DNA of 64,000 nt from Desulfovibrionaceae bacterium. GTDB taxonomy: Bacteria > Desulfobacterota > Desulfovibrionia > Desulfovibrionales > Desulfovibrionaceae. Positions 1 to 8,885 of this stretch are shown here, piece after piece (positions within the stretch are counted from its first letter, which is position 1; each line of letters starts with the position of its first letter). Under the pieces are notes generated by a model. The model was given only the letters and a program-made list of their open reading frames with translations, did no database searches and was not told where the DNA came from. The stretch is from positions 62,001-126,000 of the forward strand of contig WRHY01000002.1 in NCBI GenBank assembly GCA_009783025.1, in the 5' to 3' direction. The position numbers were made by a program, and so were the translations under genes.

Positions 1-35
1 CGTAGCATTTCGCATGTAAAATATTTGCCCTCCAA

Positions 36-79
36 ACAGAAACCGCCCGTCTACCATTCGGCAGCCGGGCGGTTTCTGT
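36..79 (-). terminator. Terminator of the EF-hand gene
   Basis: A 14-bp perfect inverted repeat (36-49 with 66-79, arm ACAGAAACCGCCCG) lies just downstream of the EF-hand stop codon. Read on the minus strand the stem ends in a T-rich tract, which fits an intrinsic terminator. It is nearly symmetrical, so it could also stop transcription entering from the left. Confidence 0.75.
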
Positions 80-98
80 TATCAAGCAAGATAATGTT

Positions 99-521
99 TT
101 AAGCTCCGGCTTCCTTGTTCGGCTGCTTCTTGCCGTCGCGCTTGCCCTTGTGCTCGGACTTGCACTGTTCGAATTCCTCAAAACTCAGGACGCCATCCTT
201 ATTCTTGTCACACTGGTCGAAGATCTGCCGGAGCTTTTCCGTCCGGCGGGCTTCTCTGAAGGCTTGCCATTCTTCACGGGTGACTTTGCCGTCCTTATTG
301 GCATCCATGGCGGCAAAAAGTTTTTCCCCACCACGCGGGTGACAAGCCAGGAATTCTTCCAGAGTCAAGGCACCGGCGTTGTTTTTGTCACAGTCCTCGA
401 AACTGGGCCGCTTTTTTTTATCGCCCTTGTGTTTACCTTCGGTCATGCCCGAATCGGCGGCAACGGCCGCGGTGGCGAACATACAGATCAGAAAGGCAAG
501 GGATACGCTAAGCTTTTTCAT
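99..521 (-). CDS. Secreted EF-hand calcium-binding protein
   Basis: A 140-residue protein that begins with a Sec signal peptide (residues 1-22, ending AAVAA). It carries three EF-hand loops: residues 45-56 (DKNNAGALTLEE), 73-84 (DANKDGKVTREE) and 105-116 (DKNKDGVLSFEE). The second and third keep the acidic and Gly ligand positions. The first has Asn-Ala in place of the usual acidic residue, so its affinity may be lower. The tail is lysine-rich. The start at 521 is chosen because the signal peptide begins there and AAAGGA precedes it; an upstream in-frame start would bury the signal peptide. It is probably a periplasmic calcium sensor or buffer. No neighbour suggests a partner, and it is transcribed alone with its own terminator. 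Confidence 0.8.
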   Translation of the reverse strand: MKKLSVSLAFLICMFATAAVAADSGMTEGKHKGDKKKRPSFEDCDKNNAGALTLEEFLACHPRGGEKLFAAMDANKDGKVTREEWQAFREARRTEKLRQIFDQCDKNKDGVLSFEEFEQCKSEHKGKRDGKKQPNKEAGA

Positions 522-699
522 GATTTCATCCTTTTGCGTTGGTTTTTGAGGTACGCTACTGTCATTGTACACTGGAAACTACCGTTTGGCGACAGACTTT
601 CACGCTGTCGTTGCAAGAAAAATAGAAGCCAAGTTCGAAGACAGTATGGAGGAAATATGAGGAAACAGTGAAGCGTGTCTGATAGAGCATTTTCACTTT

Positions 700-790
700 G
701 AGATTGTCGCTTAACGGCGAGCAAAGCTCGCCTACGCCAATCTCGTGGCAAGGATTTGCGGACAAATCCTTGCGGAGCCGCTTACGGCTC
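700..790 (+). repeat. Intergenic palindromic repeat family R1, copy 1
   Basis: A string of hairpins shared with 4347-4455 and 28304-28411. It starts GAGATTGTCGCTT, has a small hairpin GGCGAGCAAAGCTCGCC, closes the first arm with CCAATCTC, then has AAGGATTTG-N-CAAATCCTT. Copy 1 ends in a GAGCCG/CGGCTC hairpin (775-790) instead of the GTTTAAC hairpin of the other two copies. It is a REP-like, non-coding, multi-copy element. The rest of the 522-803 spacer shows nothing else clear. Confidence 0.75.
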
Positions 791-803
791 TGGGAATTCC
801 CGT

Positions 804-1550
804 TCAGGCAAGGGGCCTGTGCAGGCCTTCAAAGCGATAGCCCACGCCATAAACCGAAACGATGATCCCTTCCGGCGCTCCCGCCTGCTCGAGTTTGCGG
901 CGCAAATTCTTGATGTGGGTGTCCACGGTGCGGTCCGTGACAATGCGGTTGTCGTCGTACAGGGCGTTCAGCGCCTGTTCACGGGAAAAGGCCCGCCCCG
1001 GTGCTTTGCTGAAAAGCAGCAACAGGCGGAATTCAGCCGGGGTGAGATCGAGCTTGGTCTCTTTGAACCAGGCCTGGAACCCTTGTTCATCCAGGCGCAG
1101 ATGCGAGGGCTCGGAAGATTCCACTCCCTGCACGGGATGCGCGGCTGATAAAGGCGGGTGCGCGCGGCGCAGCATGGCTTTGACCCTGGCCACCACCTCA
1201 CGCGGACTGAAGGGCTTGCAAATGTAATCATCCGCGCCCAGTTCCAGCCCAAGCAAGCGATCGATCTCCTCCACCTGGGCGGTGAGCATGATGATGGGCA
1301 CTTGAGAAAACCCCCGGATTTCCCGGGTTACGGCAAGGCCATCCTTGCCGGGCAGCATCAGATCCAGCAGTACCAGGGCCGGGGGGTTTTCCCGCACGTA
1401 TTCCGCCGCGCCGCAACCTTCGTGCAGCACATGGACGCGGTAATGAGCCGCCGCAAGATATTCGGCCAAGAGAGCGGAGATTTTCGGCTCATCTTCCACA
1501 ATCAGAATGTTCGGCCCGTTCTCGGACTGTTGCTGTACGGCGTTGCTCAC
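804..1550 (-). CDS. baeR: OmpR-family response regulator, BaeR-like
   Basis: A DNA-binding response regulator of about 248 residues. The receiver domain has the acidic pair ED near the start (ILIVEDEPK), a phosphoacceptor Asp in [10 protein letters not shown], and the Thr/Lys switch residues in IIMLTAQ and [11 protein letters not shown]. The C-terminal half is a winged helix ([34 protein letters not shown]). The run [20 protein letters not shown] is very close to BaeR of enterobacteria. The GTG start at 1550 overlaps the stop of the kinase gene (GTGA) after GGAGG, which suggests translational coupling; an ATG at 1586 is the alternative. In the known family BaeSR senses envelope stress and induces drug efflux, and here it lies in an efflux-type operon. 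Confidence 0.85.
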   Translation of the reverse strand: MSNAVQQQSENGPNILIVEDEPKISALLAEYLAAAHYRVHVLHEGCGAAEYVRENPPALVLLDLMLPGKDGLAVTREIRGFSQVPIIMLTAQVEEIDRLLGLELGADDYICKPFSPREVVARVKAMLRRAHPPLSAAHPVQGVESSEPSHLRLDEQGFQAWFKETKLDLTPAEFRLLLLFSKAPGRAFSREQALNALYDDNRIVTDRTVDTHIKNLRRKLEQAGAPEGIIVSVYGVGYRFEGLHRPLA

Positions 1551-3109
1551 GCATCCTCCATGATCGGCAAGCATAGGCGTATCCAAAGTCCGCCCAGGGG
1601 AGACGGGCGGGCGCTGATCTGACCGGCGTGGGCTTCAACCAGGGTTTTGCAGATGGCTAGGCCGAGGCCGGAACCGCCGCGCGCCCGGTTGCGGGACGGA
1701 TCGCCGCTGTGAAAGCGCTCAAAGAGCGAGGAAAGCTGATCTTCAGGCACAGCGGGCGGGGAATCGAACACGTCCACGCAAACGTTGGCATGGTCAGTGG
1801 CGCAACGGACCCGGATGCAACCGCCCGGATCGGTATAGCGCAGGCTGTTTTCCAGCACATTGCGCAATACCTGGGCAATACGGGCCGGGTCAGCCATAAC
1901 CGTGACCGGCGCATCAGGCAGGTCAGCCTCCAAAGATAAGCCCTGCGCCGCAATGCGATCCCTGGTTGCAAAAAGGGCGGATTCAAGGCTGTCCACCAGA
2001 TTCAACGCGCGCATATCGTAACGCAAGCACCCCAAATCGGCCAGGGACAGCGTCTGGATATCATCCACCAGGCGGCCCAGGATTTCCACTTCCACGCGCA
2101 GCGAAGCCAGCGACTCGGGCGTGACCGCGCGCAGGCCGTCCTCCAGGGCTTCTATCTCTCCGCGCAATATGGAGAGCGGCGTGCGCAGGTCGTGCGCTAT
2201 TTCCGCCATAAAGGTCCGCCTGGCGTTTTCATTGGCCTCAAGCGCGCCTGCCAGGCGGTTGAGTTGTGCGGCGAGCACTTCCAGTTCGTCATAATGGGGG
2301 TGTTCCCCGGCGGCAGTGGAAACGGCCGTGTTCCGCAGGATATCTTGGGGCGGAGCCGGGCTCACTCTAGCCGAAAAATCGCCTGAAGCCAGTCTGCCGG
2401 TGGCAGCGGCAAAGCGCCGCAGGGGCGCGATAAGGACGCGGGCCATGATCAGGGCGCAGGTGGCGGCTAAAGCAAGGGAGAACAGCGCGATTAACGCGAA
2501 TGCGGTACGCTGTTTTTCCTGAAAGCGCAGATCCACCGCGTCCGTAATGCCTGTCAGGGGTTCGCGGGTCAGCCAGCCGATACCCTTGCCCTCAAGGGTA
2601 ATCGGACTCCAGTAGGCATCCGGACCGGGAGGCTGTCCCGCAATCAGGGTCTGTTTGTCCAGGGCGACAAGCCCCAACGTGGAGCGCAGGTGGGCGCGCT
2701 CCCAGTTCCGGCGCGCGCGCTCCGCGGGCGTTTCCCCCGCGGGAGTATCCTGCTCCGGCCCGGACTCGGAGCCTTTTTTCCCTTTTTTGCCTCTGGCTGC
2801 GGTATCCGGTTCATGGCGCACAAAACGGTTGATCAGCCTGCGCCAAGCCCTGGGCTCGCGCAAACTGTCCCAAGTTCCAGTCTGGCTGTAATCTTCGGCC
2901 AGTTCCTCGGCCAGGGCGGAAACGCGGGTATCTTCAATTTCCGTGAGGTAGTCGAGAAATCCGGTCTGAAAACTCAGGCGCGCGGCCAGGCCCATGCCCA
3001 GTACCGTGAGCGCGCACACGGCTAAAATGGCCAGAAACAACTTGCCGGTGATGCCCGGCCGTATATGAGACGCCGTTACCATTGCCCAAATTGACCTCTT
3101 AAAGAGCAT
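1547..3109 (-). CDS. baeS: Sensor histidine kinase, BaeS-like
   Basis: A membrane-bound kinase of up to 520 residues, partner of the BaeR-like regulator that it overlaps. Order: N-terminal transmembrane segment (about residues 21-45), a periplasmic sensor region with an odd lysine/glutamate-rich insert around 105-135, a second transmembrane segment (about 205-228), HAMP, the dimerisation/H-box ([12 protein letters not shown]), then the ATPase domain with N-box ([14 protein letters not shown]) and G-box ([19 protein letters not shown]). The ATG at 3109 overlaps the end of the emrA-like gene; a second ATG at 3082 lies after AAGAGG and may be the real start. The overlaps on both sides make marR-emrA-baeS-baeR look like one transcript, so stress sensing and the adaptor are probably co-regulated. 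Confidence 0.85.
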   Translation of the reverse strand: MLFKRSIWAMVTASHIRPGITGKLFLAILAVCALTVLGMGLAARLSFQTGFLDYLTEIEDTRVSALAEELAEDYSQTGTWDSLREPRAWRRLINRFVRHEPDTAARGKKGKKGSESGPEQDTPAGETPAERARRNWERAHLRSTLGLVALDKQTLIAGQPPGPDAYWSPITLEGKGIGWLTREPLTGITDAVDLRFQEKQRTAFALIALFSLALAATCALIMARVLIAPLRRFAAATGRLASGDFSARVSPAPPQDILRNTAVSTAAGEHPHYDELEVLAAQLNRLAGALEANENARRTFMAEIAHDLRTPLSILRGEIEALEDGLRAVTPESLASLRVEVEILGRLVDDIQTLSLADLGCLRYDMRALNLVDSLESALFATRDRIAAQGLSLEADLPDAPVTVMADPARIAQVLRNVLENSLRYTDPGGCIRVRCATDHANVCVDVFDSPPAVPEDQLSSLFERFHSGDPSRNRARGGSGLGLAICKTLVEAHAGQISARPSPLGGLWIRLCLPIMEDA

Positions 3110-4316
3110 TCGTTCGGATAATAGCCTGTATTTCAGCTTCGATTACGCTTGGATCATGTTCAAGCGCGTCTGTCTTGAACAAGGGAGCGGTTTCGTCACG
3201 CGCCGGAGCGAGCATGGGACCGGATGTATCTGTAACGTCCACACGAACGGTACAGGAAAGGCCCACCAGGAGCGGGAATTGAGCCAGGTTGTCGGCATCC
3301 AGGGCTATTCTGACCGGTACGCGCTGCACGACCTTGATCCAGTTACCCGTGGCGTTTTCCGGCGGCAGCAGGGAAAAACTGCTCCCGGTGCCGGGAGAAA
3401 AGCCGACCACAGTGCCGGAATAGATGACTGCGCCGCCATACATATCCGTGCGTATCGAGGCCTTTTGCCCGATGCGCATGTGCGTGAGTTGCACTTCCTT
3501 GAAATTGGCATCCACCCAGACTTCGTGCAGGGGAAGCACGGCCATGAGCGGAAGGCCGGGCGTCACGTGCATGCCCGGCTGCACAGTGCGACGAGCGACG
3601 TAACCATGTACCGGGCTTTTGATTTCACAGCGTTTGAACGTGAGCCAGGCTTCCCGCAGTTGCTGAGCCTGGAGCATAACCAGAGGCTGTTCTTCCAGAG
3701 GACCGTCCAGCAGCAGGCTCTGGTTGCGGCGTAGTTCTTCTTCGGCCACTTGCAGGGAAGCTTGGGCAATAGCCAGGTTGTCGCGCGCGTGGCTAAGCTC
3801 TTCCTCGCTGACCGCCAGAGCGGTTTTGCGATCCCGCCTGCGCAGAAAGTTCCCTTCCGCCTTGTTCAATTCCTCGCGGCGCAATGCAAGCAGGGATTCA
3901 AGGCGCTTTGATTCGATCATCAGACTGCGGGTCTGCCTGACCGCATCGGCAAAGGAGGCGCGAGCCCGGTCCAGGGCAATGGCGGCATCGGCAGGATCAA
4001 GCCGCACCAGCACTTGTCCGGCGGCAACGGCATCCGTATTGTCCGCGAAAATGGCACTGACGCTGCCTTCAATCCGGGGGGAAACCCGGACTTGGTTGCC
4101 CGCCACATAGGCGTTGTCCGTGGACTCTTCAAAGCGCAGGAAAAAATGCCAGTAAATGAACCAACTCGTCCCGGCCAGGGTGAAAAACAACAGGAGCAGG
4201 CTCATGACGCGCGCCCGTGCGGGATGCGCCGTTTGCGCCACGAGCCCGGCCGCCCCTGGGGAAGCTTGCTTTTCCTGTGCGGCGGAAGCCGGAGGCTGTT
4301 CCTGATTCGCGCTCAT
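3099..4316 (-). CDS. emrA: HlyD/EmrA-type membrane fusion protein
   Basis: A 405-residue periplasmic adaptor of a multidrug efflux pump. A short cytoplasmic tail precedes one transmembrane helix (about residues 38-58, SLLLLFFTLAGTSWFIYWHFF), then the typical ESTDNAYVAGNQVRVSPRIEGSV segment of EmrA (biotinyl-lipoyl half), a long coiled-coil hairpin (about 110-215), the second lipoyl half (KSPVHGYVARRTVQPGMHV) and the beta-barrel. RBS AGAGGA lies 8 bases before the ATG. In known systems EmrA links the inner-membrane carrier EmrB to an outer-membrane channel, but no emrB or tolC gene is present here; the next gene is a histidine kinase. The adaptor must use a pump encoded elsewhere, or have a sensory link to BaeS (inference). 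Confidence 0.85.
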   Translation of the reverse strand: MSANQEQPPASAAQEKQASPGAAGLVAQTAHPARARVMSLLLLFFTLAGTSWFIYWHFFLRFEESTDNAYVAGNQVRVSPRIEGSVSAIFADNTDAVAAGQVLVRLDPADAAIALDRARASFADAVRQTRSLMIESKRLESLLALRREELNKAEGNFLRRRDRKTALAVSEEELSHARDNLAIAQASLQVAEEELRRNQSLLLDGPLEEQPLVMLQAQQLREAWLTFKRCEIKSPVHGYVARRTVQPGMHVTPGLPLMAVLPLHEVWVDANFKEVQLTHMRIGQKASIRTDMYGGAVIYSGTVVGFSPGTGSSFSLLPPENATGNWIKVVQRVPVRIALDADNLAQFPLLVGLSCTVRVDVTDTSGPMLAPARDETAPLFKTDALEHDPSVIEAEIQAIIRTNAL

Positions 4317-4346
4317 TCGAAGAGTCCTCTATTGTGATTTACGCTT

Positions 4347-4455
4347 GAGATTGTCGCTTGACGGCGGGCAAAGCCCGCCTACGCCAATCTCGCGGCAAGG
4401 ATTTGTGGGCAAATCCTTGCAGGGCAGTTTAACATTTTCAAAGTTAAACTGCCCT
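4347..4455 (+). repeat. Intergenic palindromic repeat family R1, copy 2
   Basis: Second copy of the R1 element, between the emrA-like gene and marR. It has the same order as copy 1 (GAGATTGTCGCTTGACGG, GCGGGCAAAGCCCGC hairpin, CCAATCTC, AAGGATTTG hairpin) followed by a 13-bp hairpin AGGGCAGTTTAAC/GTTAAACTGCCCT (4421-4455) that begins at the marR stop codon. The last hairpin could slow transcription between marR and emrA, but it has no T tract. Confidence 0.8.
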
Positions 4456-4900
4456 AAATTGCTCTGATATTATCTTTGATCTGCCTGAGCACATTAACGC
4501 AGGCGGCGTGATCGCTCGGGGAAATGTCTTTGAGTATATCGGCTGTAGCGTTTTCGGCAACGTCCCTGCACTGTGTTTTGAGGCGCTCCGCAGTGGGCGT
4601 GCTACAGAGAATCTTGCGTCTGGCGTCGCCGGGATCGCGGCGGCGGGCAACCAGGCCTTTGCGCTCCATGACGTCAAGTACGCGGCTTAAGCTGGATTTA
4701 TCCACGCAGAGAAGGTACGCGAGCTCATCCTGTGAAACGCTGTTCTGGTTCCACAACTGGGCCAGCACCCCCCATTGTTCGGCCGTGAGATCAATGCCGG
4801 ACTCGATCAGCCGCTTGCGAAAATAGGCGCTCATGAGCCGGTTGGCGGTGATGGTCAGAAAGCCTATGGATGATTGAACATCATAATAATGGTTGCACAT
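4454..4900 (-). CDS. MarR-family transcriptional regulator
   Basis: A 148-residue winged-helix regulator of the MarR type, with the expected helix-turn-helix and wing (VSQDELAYLLCVDKSSLSRVLDVMERKGLVARRRDPGDARRK, residues about 53-95). It is the first gene of the operon that continues with emrA, baeS and baeR. A perfect palindrome ATACAAT-T-ATTGTAT (4899-4913) covers its start codon and is a likely operator, so autorepression relieved by a small ligand is expected from the family. Ligand unknown. Two cysteines (in LLCVDK and ILCSTP) could allow redox sensing, but this is only a suggestion. Confidence 0.85.
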   Translation of the reverse strand: MCNHYYDVQSSIGFLTITANRLMSAYFRKRLIESGIDLTAEQWGVLAQLWNQNSVSQDELAYLLCVDKSSLSRVLDVMERKGLVARRRDPGDARRKILCSTPTAERLKTQCRDVAENATADILKDISPSDHAACVNVLRQIKDNIRAI

Positions 4901-4913
4901 ACAATTATTGTAT
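4899..4913. promoter_or_regulatory. Probable MarR operator
   Basis: A 15-base palindrome ATACAAT-T-ATTGTAT overlapping the start codon of the MarR gene. MarR repressors usually bind palindromes of this length at their own promoter, so this is a good autoregulation site. It is AT-rich against a GC-rich background. Confidence 0.5.
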
Positions 4914-4992
4914 ATGCAACAAATTTTTCGGTCAATGAAAAAATGGCGGTGGAAACAGAAGTCCGGAAGCCAAGGTTGCGGGCTCTGCCTCC

Positions 4993-6015
4993 TTAACGAA
5001 AAACACGATCCAGGATCGTTTTTTGCGCGCTCTCGTTGTAACGAGCGGCTGTCTCACGGCAGGAGCGGCAGAGGCTGCGCCAATTCTCGCTGTTTTCATG
5101 CGCCGCGGTCGCGGCATGGGCCAGAGCGAGGCCCGCGCCCAGCGTGTCTCCGTCAGAGGAAAAAAAGCCGTTACCGCAGGCATCCTGAGGAGAGGGGGGC
5201 AGGACATAGGGTGGACCGGTCGGGATGACGCCTGGCGGTGGAAAGCCGCTGAGGTGGCTCTGGCGCATGTATTCCCAGCCACCGAAGCCGGTAAAGCCAA
5301 CGGGTACGCAGCCCGAGGCCATGGCCTCCAGCGGAGGCAGTCCGAAGCCTTCCGGAAATCCGGTACTTACGAACAGGTGGCAACTGGACAGGAGTTCCGC
5401 GACTTCCGCACGGGTTTTTTTGTGAATCTCCACCCATTCCAGACGCGGGGAGTTGGGGCGCTCCGCAAGGCAGGCCGAGGCCACTCGCTGTATCTGCTCG
5501 GCCAGAGCCCGGTTTTTACGGGGCATATAGGCCGCCCGCACGTGGCTGCCCGGCCGGTTTCCGTTCCGGAAAAAGATGTCGTCTATGGCCGGAGGGACAA
5601 TATCCCGCGCTTCCAGGGCCAGCACTTCACGCATGAACCAGGCCACGGGATGGGACACGGCCAGATATTCCAGAGGAAGTTGTTTCCAGCGTATGCCCTG
5701 CGGCAGATTGCTCAACATGTATACCCAGCTCTGCACGTAGACAAGCACCTTGGCTCCGGCGCTGAATCCCACGGAAAAGGCGTTGGGCCAGCTTTCGGGA
5801 ACACACCAGGTATCAGAGCCGGTGAGCTTTGTGCCCCAAGGAAGAACGGCAAAACCTTCGGCCTCGGCTTCCTTGAGTCCGGCCGCGTCCCGGTCCGGTC
5901 CCATGAGCGCGACCTGTCTGCCCAACGCCTTCAGATTGCGGGCCACGCTGTAGATGTTGGCCAGCCCTCCGCTCATGCTGTGCAGAGCGGGAATGAAGAA
6001 AACCGTGCGCATCAT
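4993..6015 (-). CDS. GT-B glycosyltransferase (group 1/4-like)
   Basis: A 340-residue single-gene glycosyltransferase. The N-terminal half has the Gly-rich acceptor loop (PALHSMSGGLANIYSVARNL) of GT-B enzymes. The C-terminal half has the nucleotide-sugar motif (STGFPEGFGLPPLEAMASGCVPVG), in which the two Glu residues are the E-x7-E pair of family 4. It probably transfers a sugar from a nucleotide donor to an envelope glycan or lipid. No other polysaccharide genes are nearby, so donor and acceptor cannot be guessed. The start has two tandem ATGs (6015, 6012). A repeat of family R2 begins about 30 bases upstream. Confidence 0.75.
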   Translation of the reverse strand: MMRTVFFIPALHSMSGGLANIYSVARNLKALGRQVALMGPDRDAAGLKEAEAEGFAVLPWGTKLTGSDTWCVPESWPNAFSVGFSAGAKVLVYVQSWVYMLSNLPQGIRWKQLPLEYLAVSHPVAWFMREVLALEARDIVPPAIDDIFFRNGNRPGSHVRAAYMPRKNRALAEQIQRVASACLAERPNSPRLEWVEIHKKTRAEVAELLSSCHLFVSTGFPEGFGLPPLEAMASGCVPVGFTGFGGWEYMRQSHLSGFPPPGVIPTGPPYVLPPSPQDACGNGFFSSDGDTLGAGLALAHAATAAHENSENWRSLCRSCRETAARYNESAQKTILDRVFR

Positions 6016-6042
6016 GTCGAGCCTCGCTCCATATCACTCACG

Positions 6043-8877
6043 TTATGGTAGTGCCTCAGTTTGGCCGTCAGACGAGGAAGGCGCAGCTTTGGACGATGGG
6101 GCTGGACTCTTACGGTCCTGTCCCGAAGGACAAAGCAAGCCTGACGAAGTATCACGACAAACCGGGGCACTACCGCAACCGGGACCGGATATCCGGCTTC
6201 TGCCCCCGGTTTGCGGCGTTACCTGAATTTGGGTGCTGATGCGTTCCTTCAAGGCCGGCACGTGCGAAATCACGCCGATCAGTTTGCCGTCCTGATTCAG
6301 TCCCGCAAGGGTTTCCAGGGCGATGTCAAGCGCTTCTTCGTCCAGCGTGCCAAAGCCTTCATCCAGGAATAACGAATCCACCCGGACGTTTTTGCTGGCC
6401 ATGTGCGACAAGCCCAAGGCCAGTGACAGGCTGACGATAAAACTCTCGCCGCCGGAAAGGTTCTTCGTGGATCGGATCTCTCCGGCCTGGTAGTTGTCAA
6501 CCACATTGAGTTCCAGGGGCGAAACGCCATCACGAACCAGCAAGTAGCGGTCGGTCATTTTCCGCAGTTGCCGGTTGGCATGACCGATCATCACCTCAAA
6601 GGTCAGCCCCTGGGCAAAGTTGCGGTACTTCTTGCCGTCCGCTGAACCGATCAAGGCGTGCAGATTCTCCCACCTGCGGCATTCCTTTTTCTGAGCATCA
6701 ATAGCCGTTTGCTTTGTCCGCATCCGTTCCTTGGCAACGGCGTTTTCACTCAGCCTGTGCTTGAGACCGGCAATGGTATCCCGCAGGTCTTTCAGAGCGT
6801 CTTGGTAGGCTTTGGCTTGTGGCTCAAGCTCATCAAGAGACGTATCAGTAACTTTTTTGTCAATTTCTTCGGCCAGCCGTGCTTTACGGTCTTCCTGCCT
6901 GGCCTTGAGTTCTGTTTGGGCAATATCCAGTTCCCTGGCTTTGGCGGTCAGGGCGTTTTTCTGTTCAGCAGTCAGTCTGGCTGCAAGAAACTGCTCTTCG
7001 CCAGCAAAGCCGACAGGCTCAAGCGCCGCAAAAAACTCCGTTTCCAACCGTCTCAGTTCCGGCGCTCTCTGGCTGACGCCGCTTTTCAAAGAGGCAACCA
7101 GGGTCTTTGTGCTGTTCAGTTTTTGTTGCAGCTCACCGTGCAAAGCTCTGGACTCTTTTTCAGCGTTTTCGGCAGCGGCAACAGCCTGGTTCAAGCGCCG
7201 CTCTTCAGCATCCGGATTAGCATCGCCGTACAATGCTTTCCGCTCGTCACTTTTGGCGGCGTGTTCTTTTTTCAGGCGTTCCAGGTTTTCTTGTTTTTCG
7301 GTCAGGGCGGCGCGCCGGATGCCGATAACCGCGTCCAAACGCTGTATCCCGCTGTCGAGAGCCGCTATTTGTTGCTCGATGGCCACTTTTTTCTCAATCC
7401 GGGCCTCTGCCTCGCTGATCCGTTGGGTCAGCGCCGCAATCCGCTGTTCGACCGCATCGGGAACAGGAACATTGCCTTTGGCAAAGGGGTGCTGTGCCGC
7501 GCCGCAGAGCGGGCAGGGCTTTCCGTCTTCCAATCTGGCCCGGTAGTCTTCAAGCTCCGCTATTCTCGCCAGGAAAGCCATTTCACGCAGCAGCGTTTCT
7601 TTTTCGTCGCGGCAGGCGCGCAGCAGTTGGCTCTCCAGCATATGGCCCAAGGCATCCTTGGCCTTTTGGGCTGCGTTGCGTTTTTCCCGCTCTTTGCATA
7701 TGGCTTGGTTATCCGCATCAATCTGTGCCGCGTCTTTCCGGCAGTTCTCCTCACCTTCCAGAACGGTTTTTTTCCGCTCGGCAAGCTTTTGGTCGAGGGA
7801 GCGAACCTTTTGTATGATCGGCATCCCGGCTTCCAGTTCCTTTTTGACTTTGGCGCTGTGCTGTTCAGCCAGATGCAGCCGTTCGGCCCGCGCCCTGGTG
7901 GAAGACTCCAGTTCAGGCAGGGCCGCTTCCCCGCTTTGTAGAGCCCGCTGATCATCCGCCTGTTGTTTCCGGATGGTCACAAGTGTTGCGTATAGGCCAT
8001 CCAGTGAGGCCGCGCGCAGAGCCCGGTCAAGTTTGTCACGATCCGGCGCAAAGGCAGCGTCGGCGCTTTGCAGCCTGTTTGCTCCGTCGGCCAGGCTGAG
8101 GACTTCTTTCTTCAGGCCCTCTATGGCGGTCAGCCAGGCAATGGCCTTTCCCACGGCAATGGCTCTGGCGCTGATCTCCGCTTCTTCCTTCTGTTTTGCC
8201 TCAAGCGCCTGCCGTGTCTCTTTTTCTTGTTCCGGCTCCATGAGCGCGATGCCTGTTGTCTCGGCCTGAAGGGTGTTCAGCTTTTCCCGTTCTTCACGCT
8301 GGCGTTCATGGACGCGAATGGATATGCGGCTATAGATCTCCGTGCCCGTTATCTGCTCCAGAATCGGAGCCCGTTCATCCGGCGCTGCCTGGAGAAAGGC
8401 GGCAAAACCGCCTTGGGCCAGCAACATGGAACGGGTGAAGCGGTCAAAATCCATACCGGTGGCCGATTCAATCCGCTCGGCAACGCCTCTGATCCTGGAT
8501 TCAAAAATTGCTCCTGAAGCCGCATCGGCAATCTCGTGTTTCGGGACCTGGAGCTCTCCATCCGGTTGTTTGCGCGCCCGGCGCTGGCTCCAGTGGCAGC
8601 GAAAGCGCCCTTCTTGCGTCTCGAAGGTCACCTCGGCAAAACATTCACCGGTCTGGCGGGACATGATCTCGTTGCCGCTCTTGGTGATCTTGCTCAGACG
8701 CGGCGTTCGTCCGTAAAGGGCGAGACACATGGCGTCAAGGATAGTGGTTTTTCCCGCGCCCGTGGGGCCGGTGATGGCAAAGATGCCGTCGGCCGCAAAG
8801 GCCGGGTGGGTCAGGTCGATTGCCCATTCACCGGCCAGTGAGTTCAGGTTTTTGAAACGTACTTGCAGGATTCTCAT
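6043..8877 (-). CDS. sbcC: Exonuclease subunit SbcC with a repeat-derived C-terminus
   Basis: A 944-residue SMC-like ATPase, the partner of SbcD; together they cleave hairpins and DNA ends. Visible parts: Walker A (AITGPTGAGKTTILDAM, residues about 35-51), Q-loop region (LLAQGGFAAFL), two long coiled coils, the zinc hook CPLCG near the middle (GKPCPLCGAAQHPF), the ABC signature (NLSGGESFIVSLSLALGLS), Walker B (SLFLDEGFGTLDEE) and the H-loop (VISHVPALKERI). The ordinary protein should end just after QIQVTPQTGG. Instead the last 42 or so residues, rich in Ser, Pro and Gly, are read entirely through the inverted-repeat element 6048-6173, which also brings the stop codon near its edge. sbcD lies immediately upstream and is probably co-transcribed. 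Confidence 0.93.
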   Translation of the reverse strand: MRILQVRFKNLNSLAGEWAIDLTHPAFAADGIFAITGPTGAGKTTILDAMCLALYGRTPRLSKITKSGNEIMSRQTGECFAEVTFETQEGRFRCHWSQRRARKQPDGELQVPKHEIADAASGAIFESRIRGVAERIESATGMDFDRFTRSMLLAQGGFAAFLQAAPDERAPILEQITGTEIYSRISIRVHERQREEREKLNTLQAETTGIALMEPEQEKETRQALEAKQKEEAEISARAIAVGKAIAWLTAIEGLKKEVLSLADGANRLQSADAAFAPDRDKLDRALRAASLDGLYATLVTIRKQQADDQRALQSGEAALPELESSTRARAERLHLAEQHSAKVKKELEAGMPIIQKVRSLDQKLAERKKTVLEGEENCRKDAAQIDADNQAICKEREKRNAAQKAKDALGHMLESQLLRACRDEKETLLREMAFLARIAELEDYRARLEDGKPCPLCGAAQHPFAKGNVPVPDAVEQRIAALTQRISEAEARIEKKVAIEQQIAALDSGIQRLDAVIGIRRAALTEKQENLERLKKEHAAKSDERKALYGDANPDAEERRLNQAVAAAENAEKESRALHGELQQKLNSTKTLVASLKSGVSQRAPELRRLETEFFAALEPVGFAGEEQFLAARLTAEQKNALTAKARELDIAQTELKARQEDRKARLAEEIDKKVTDTSLDELEPQAKAYQDALKDLRDTIAGLKHRLSENAVAKERMRTKQTAIDAQKKECRRWENLHALIGSADGKKYRNFAQGLTFEVMIGHANRQLRKMTDRYLLVRDGVSPLELNVVDNYQAGEIRSTKNLSGGESFIVSLSLALGLSHMASKNVRVDSLFLDEGFGTLDEEALDIALETLAGLNQDGKLIGVISHVPALKERISTQIQVTPQTGGRSRISGPGCGSAPVCRDTSSGLLCPSGQDRKSPAPSSKAAPSSSDGQTEALP
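6048..6173. repeat. MITE-like repeat family R2, copy inside sbcC
   Basis: A 126-bp element bounded by GTAGTGCC and GGCACTAC. It is about 80% alike, in reverse orientation, to the element at 22928-23052; both share the GCGCAGCTTTGG and GGGGCTGGACTCT stretches. It encodes the C-terminal tail of SbcC. Shorter pieces resembling its end occur near 24549 and 28873 (CAGTTTGG or GAGTTTGG followed by GTGAT). Confidence 0.75.
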
Positions 8878-8885
8878 AAATAGCT

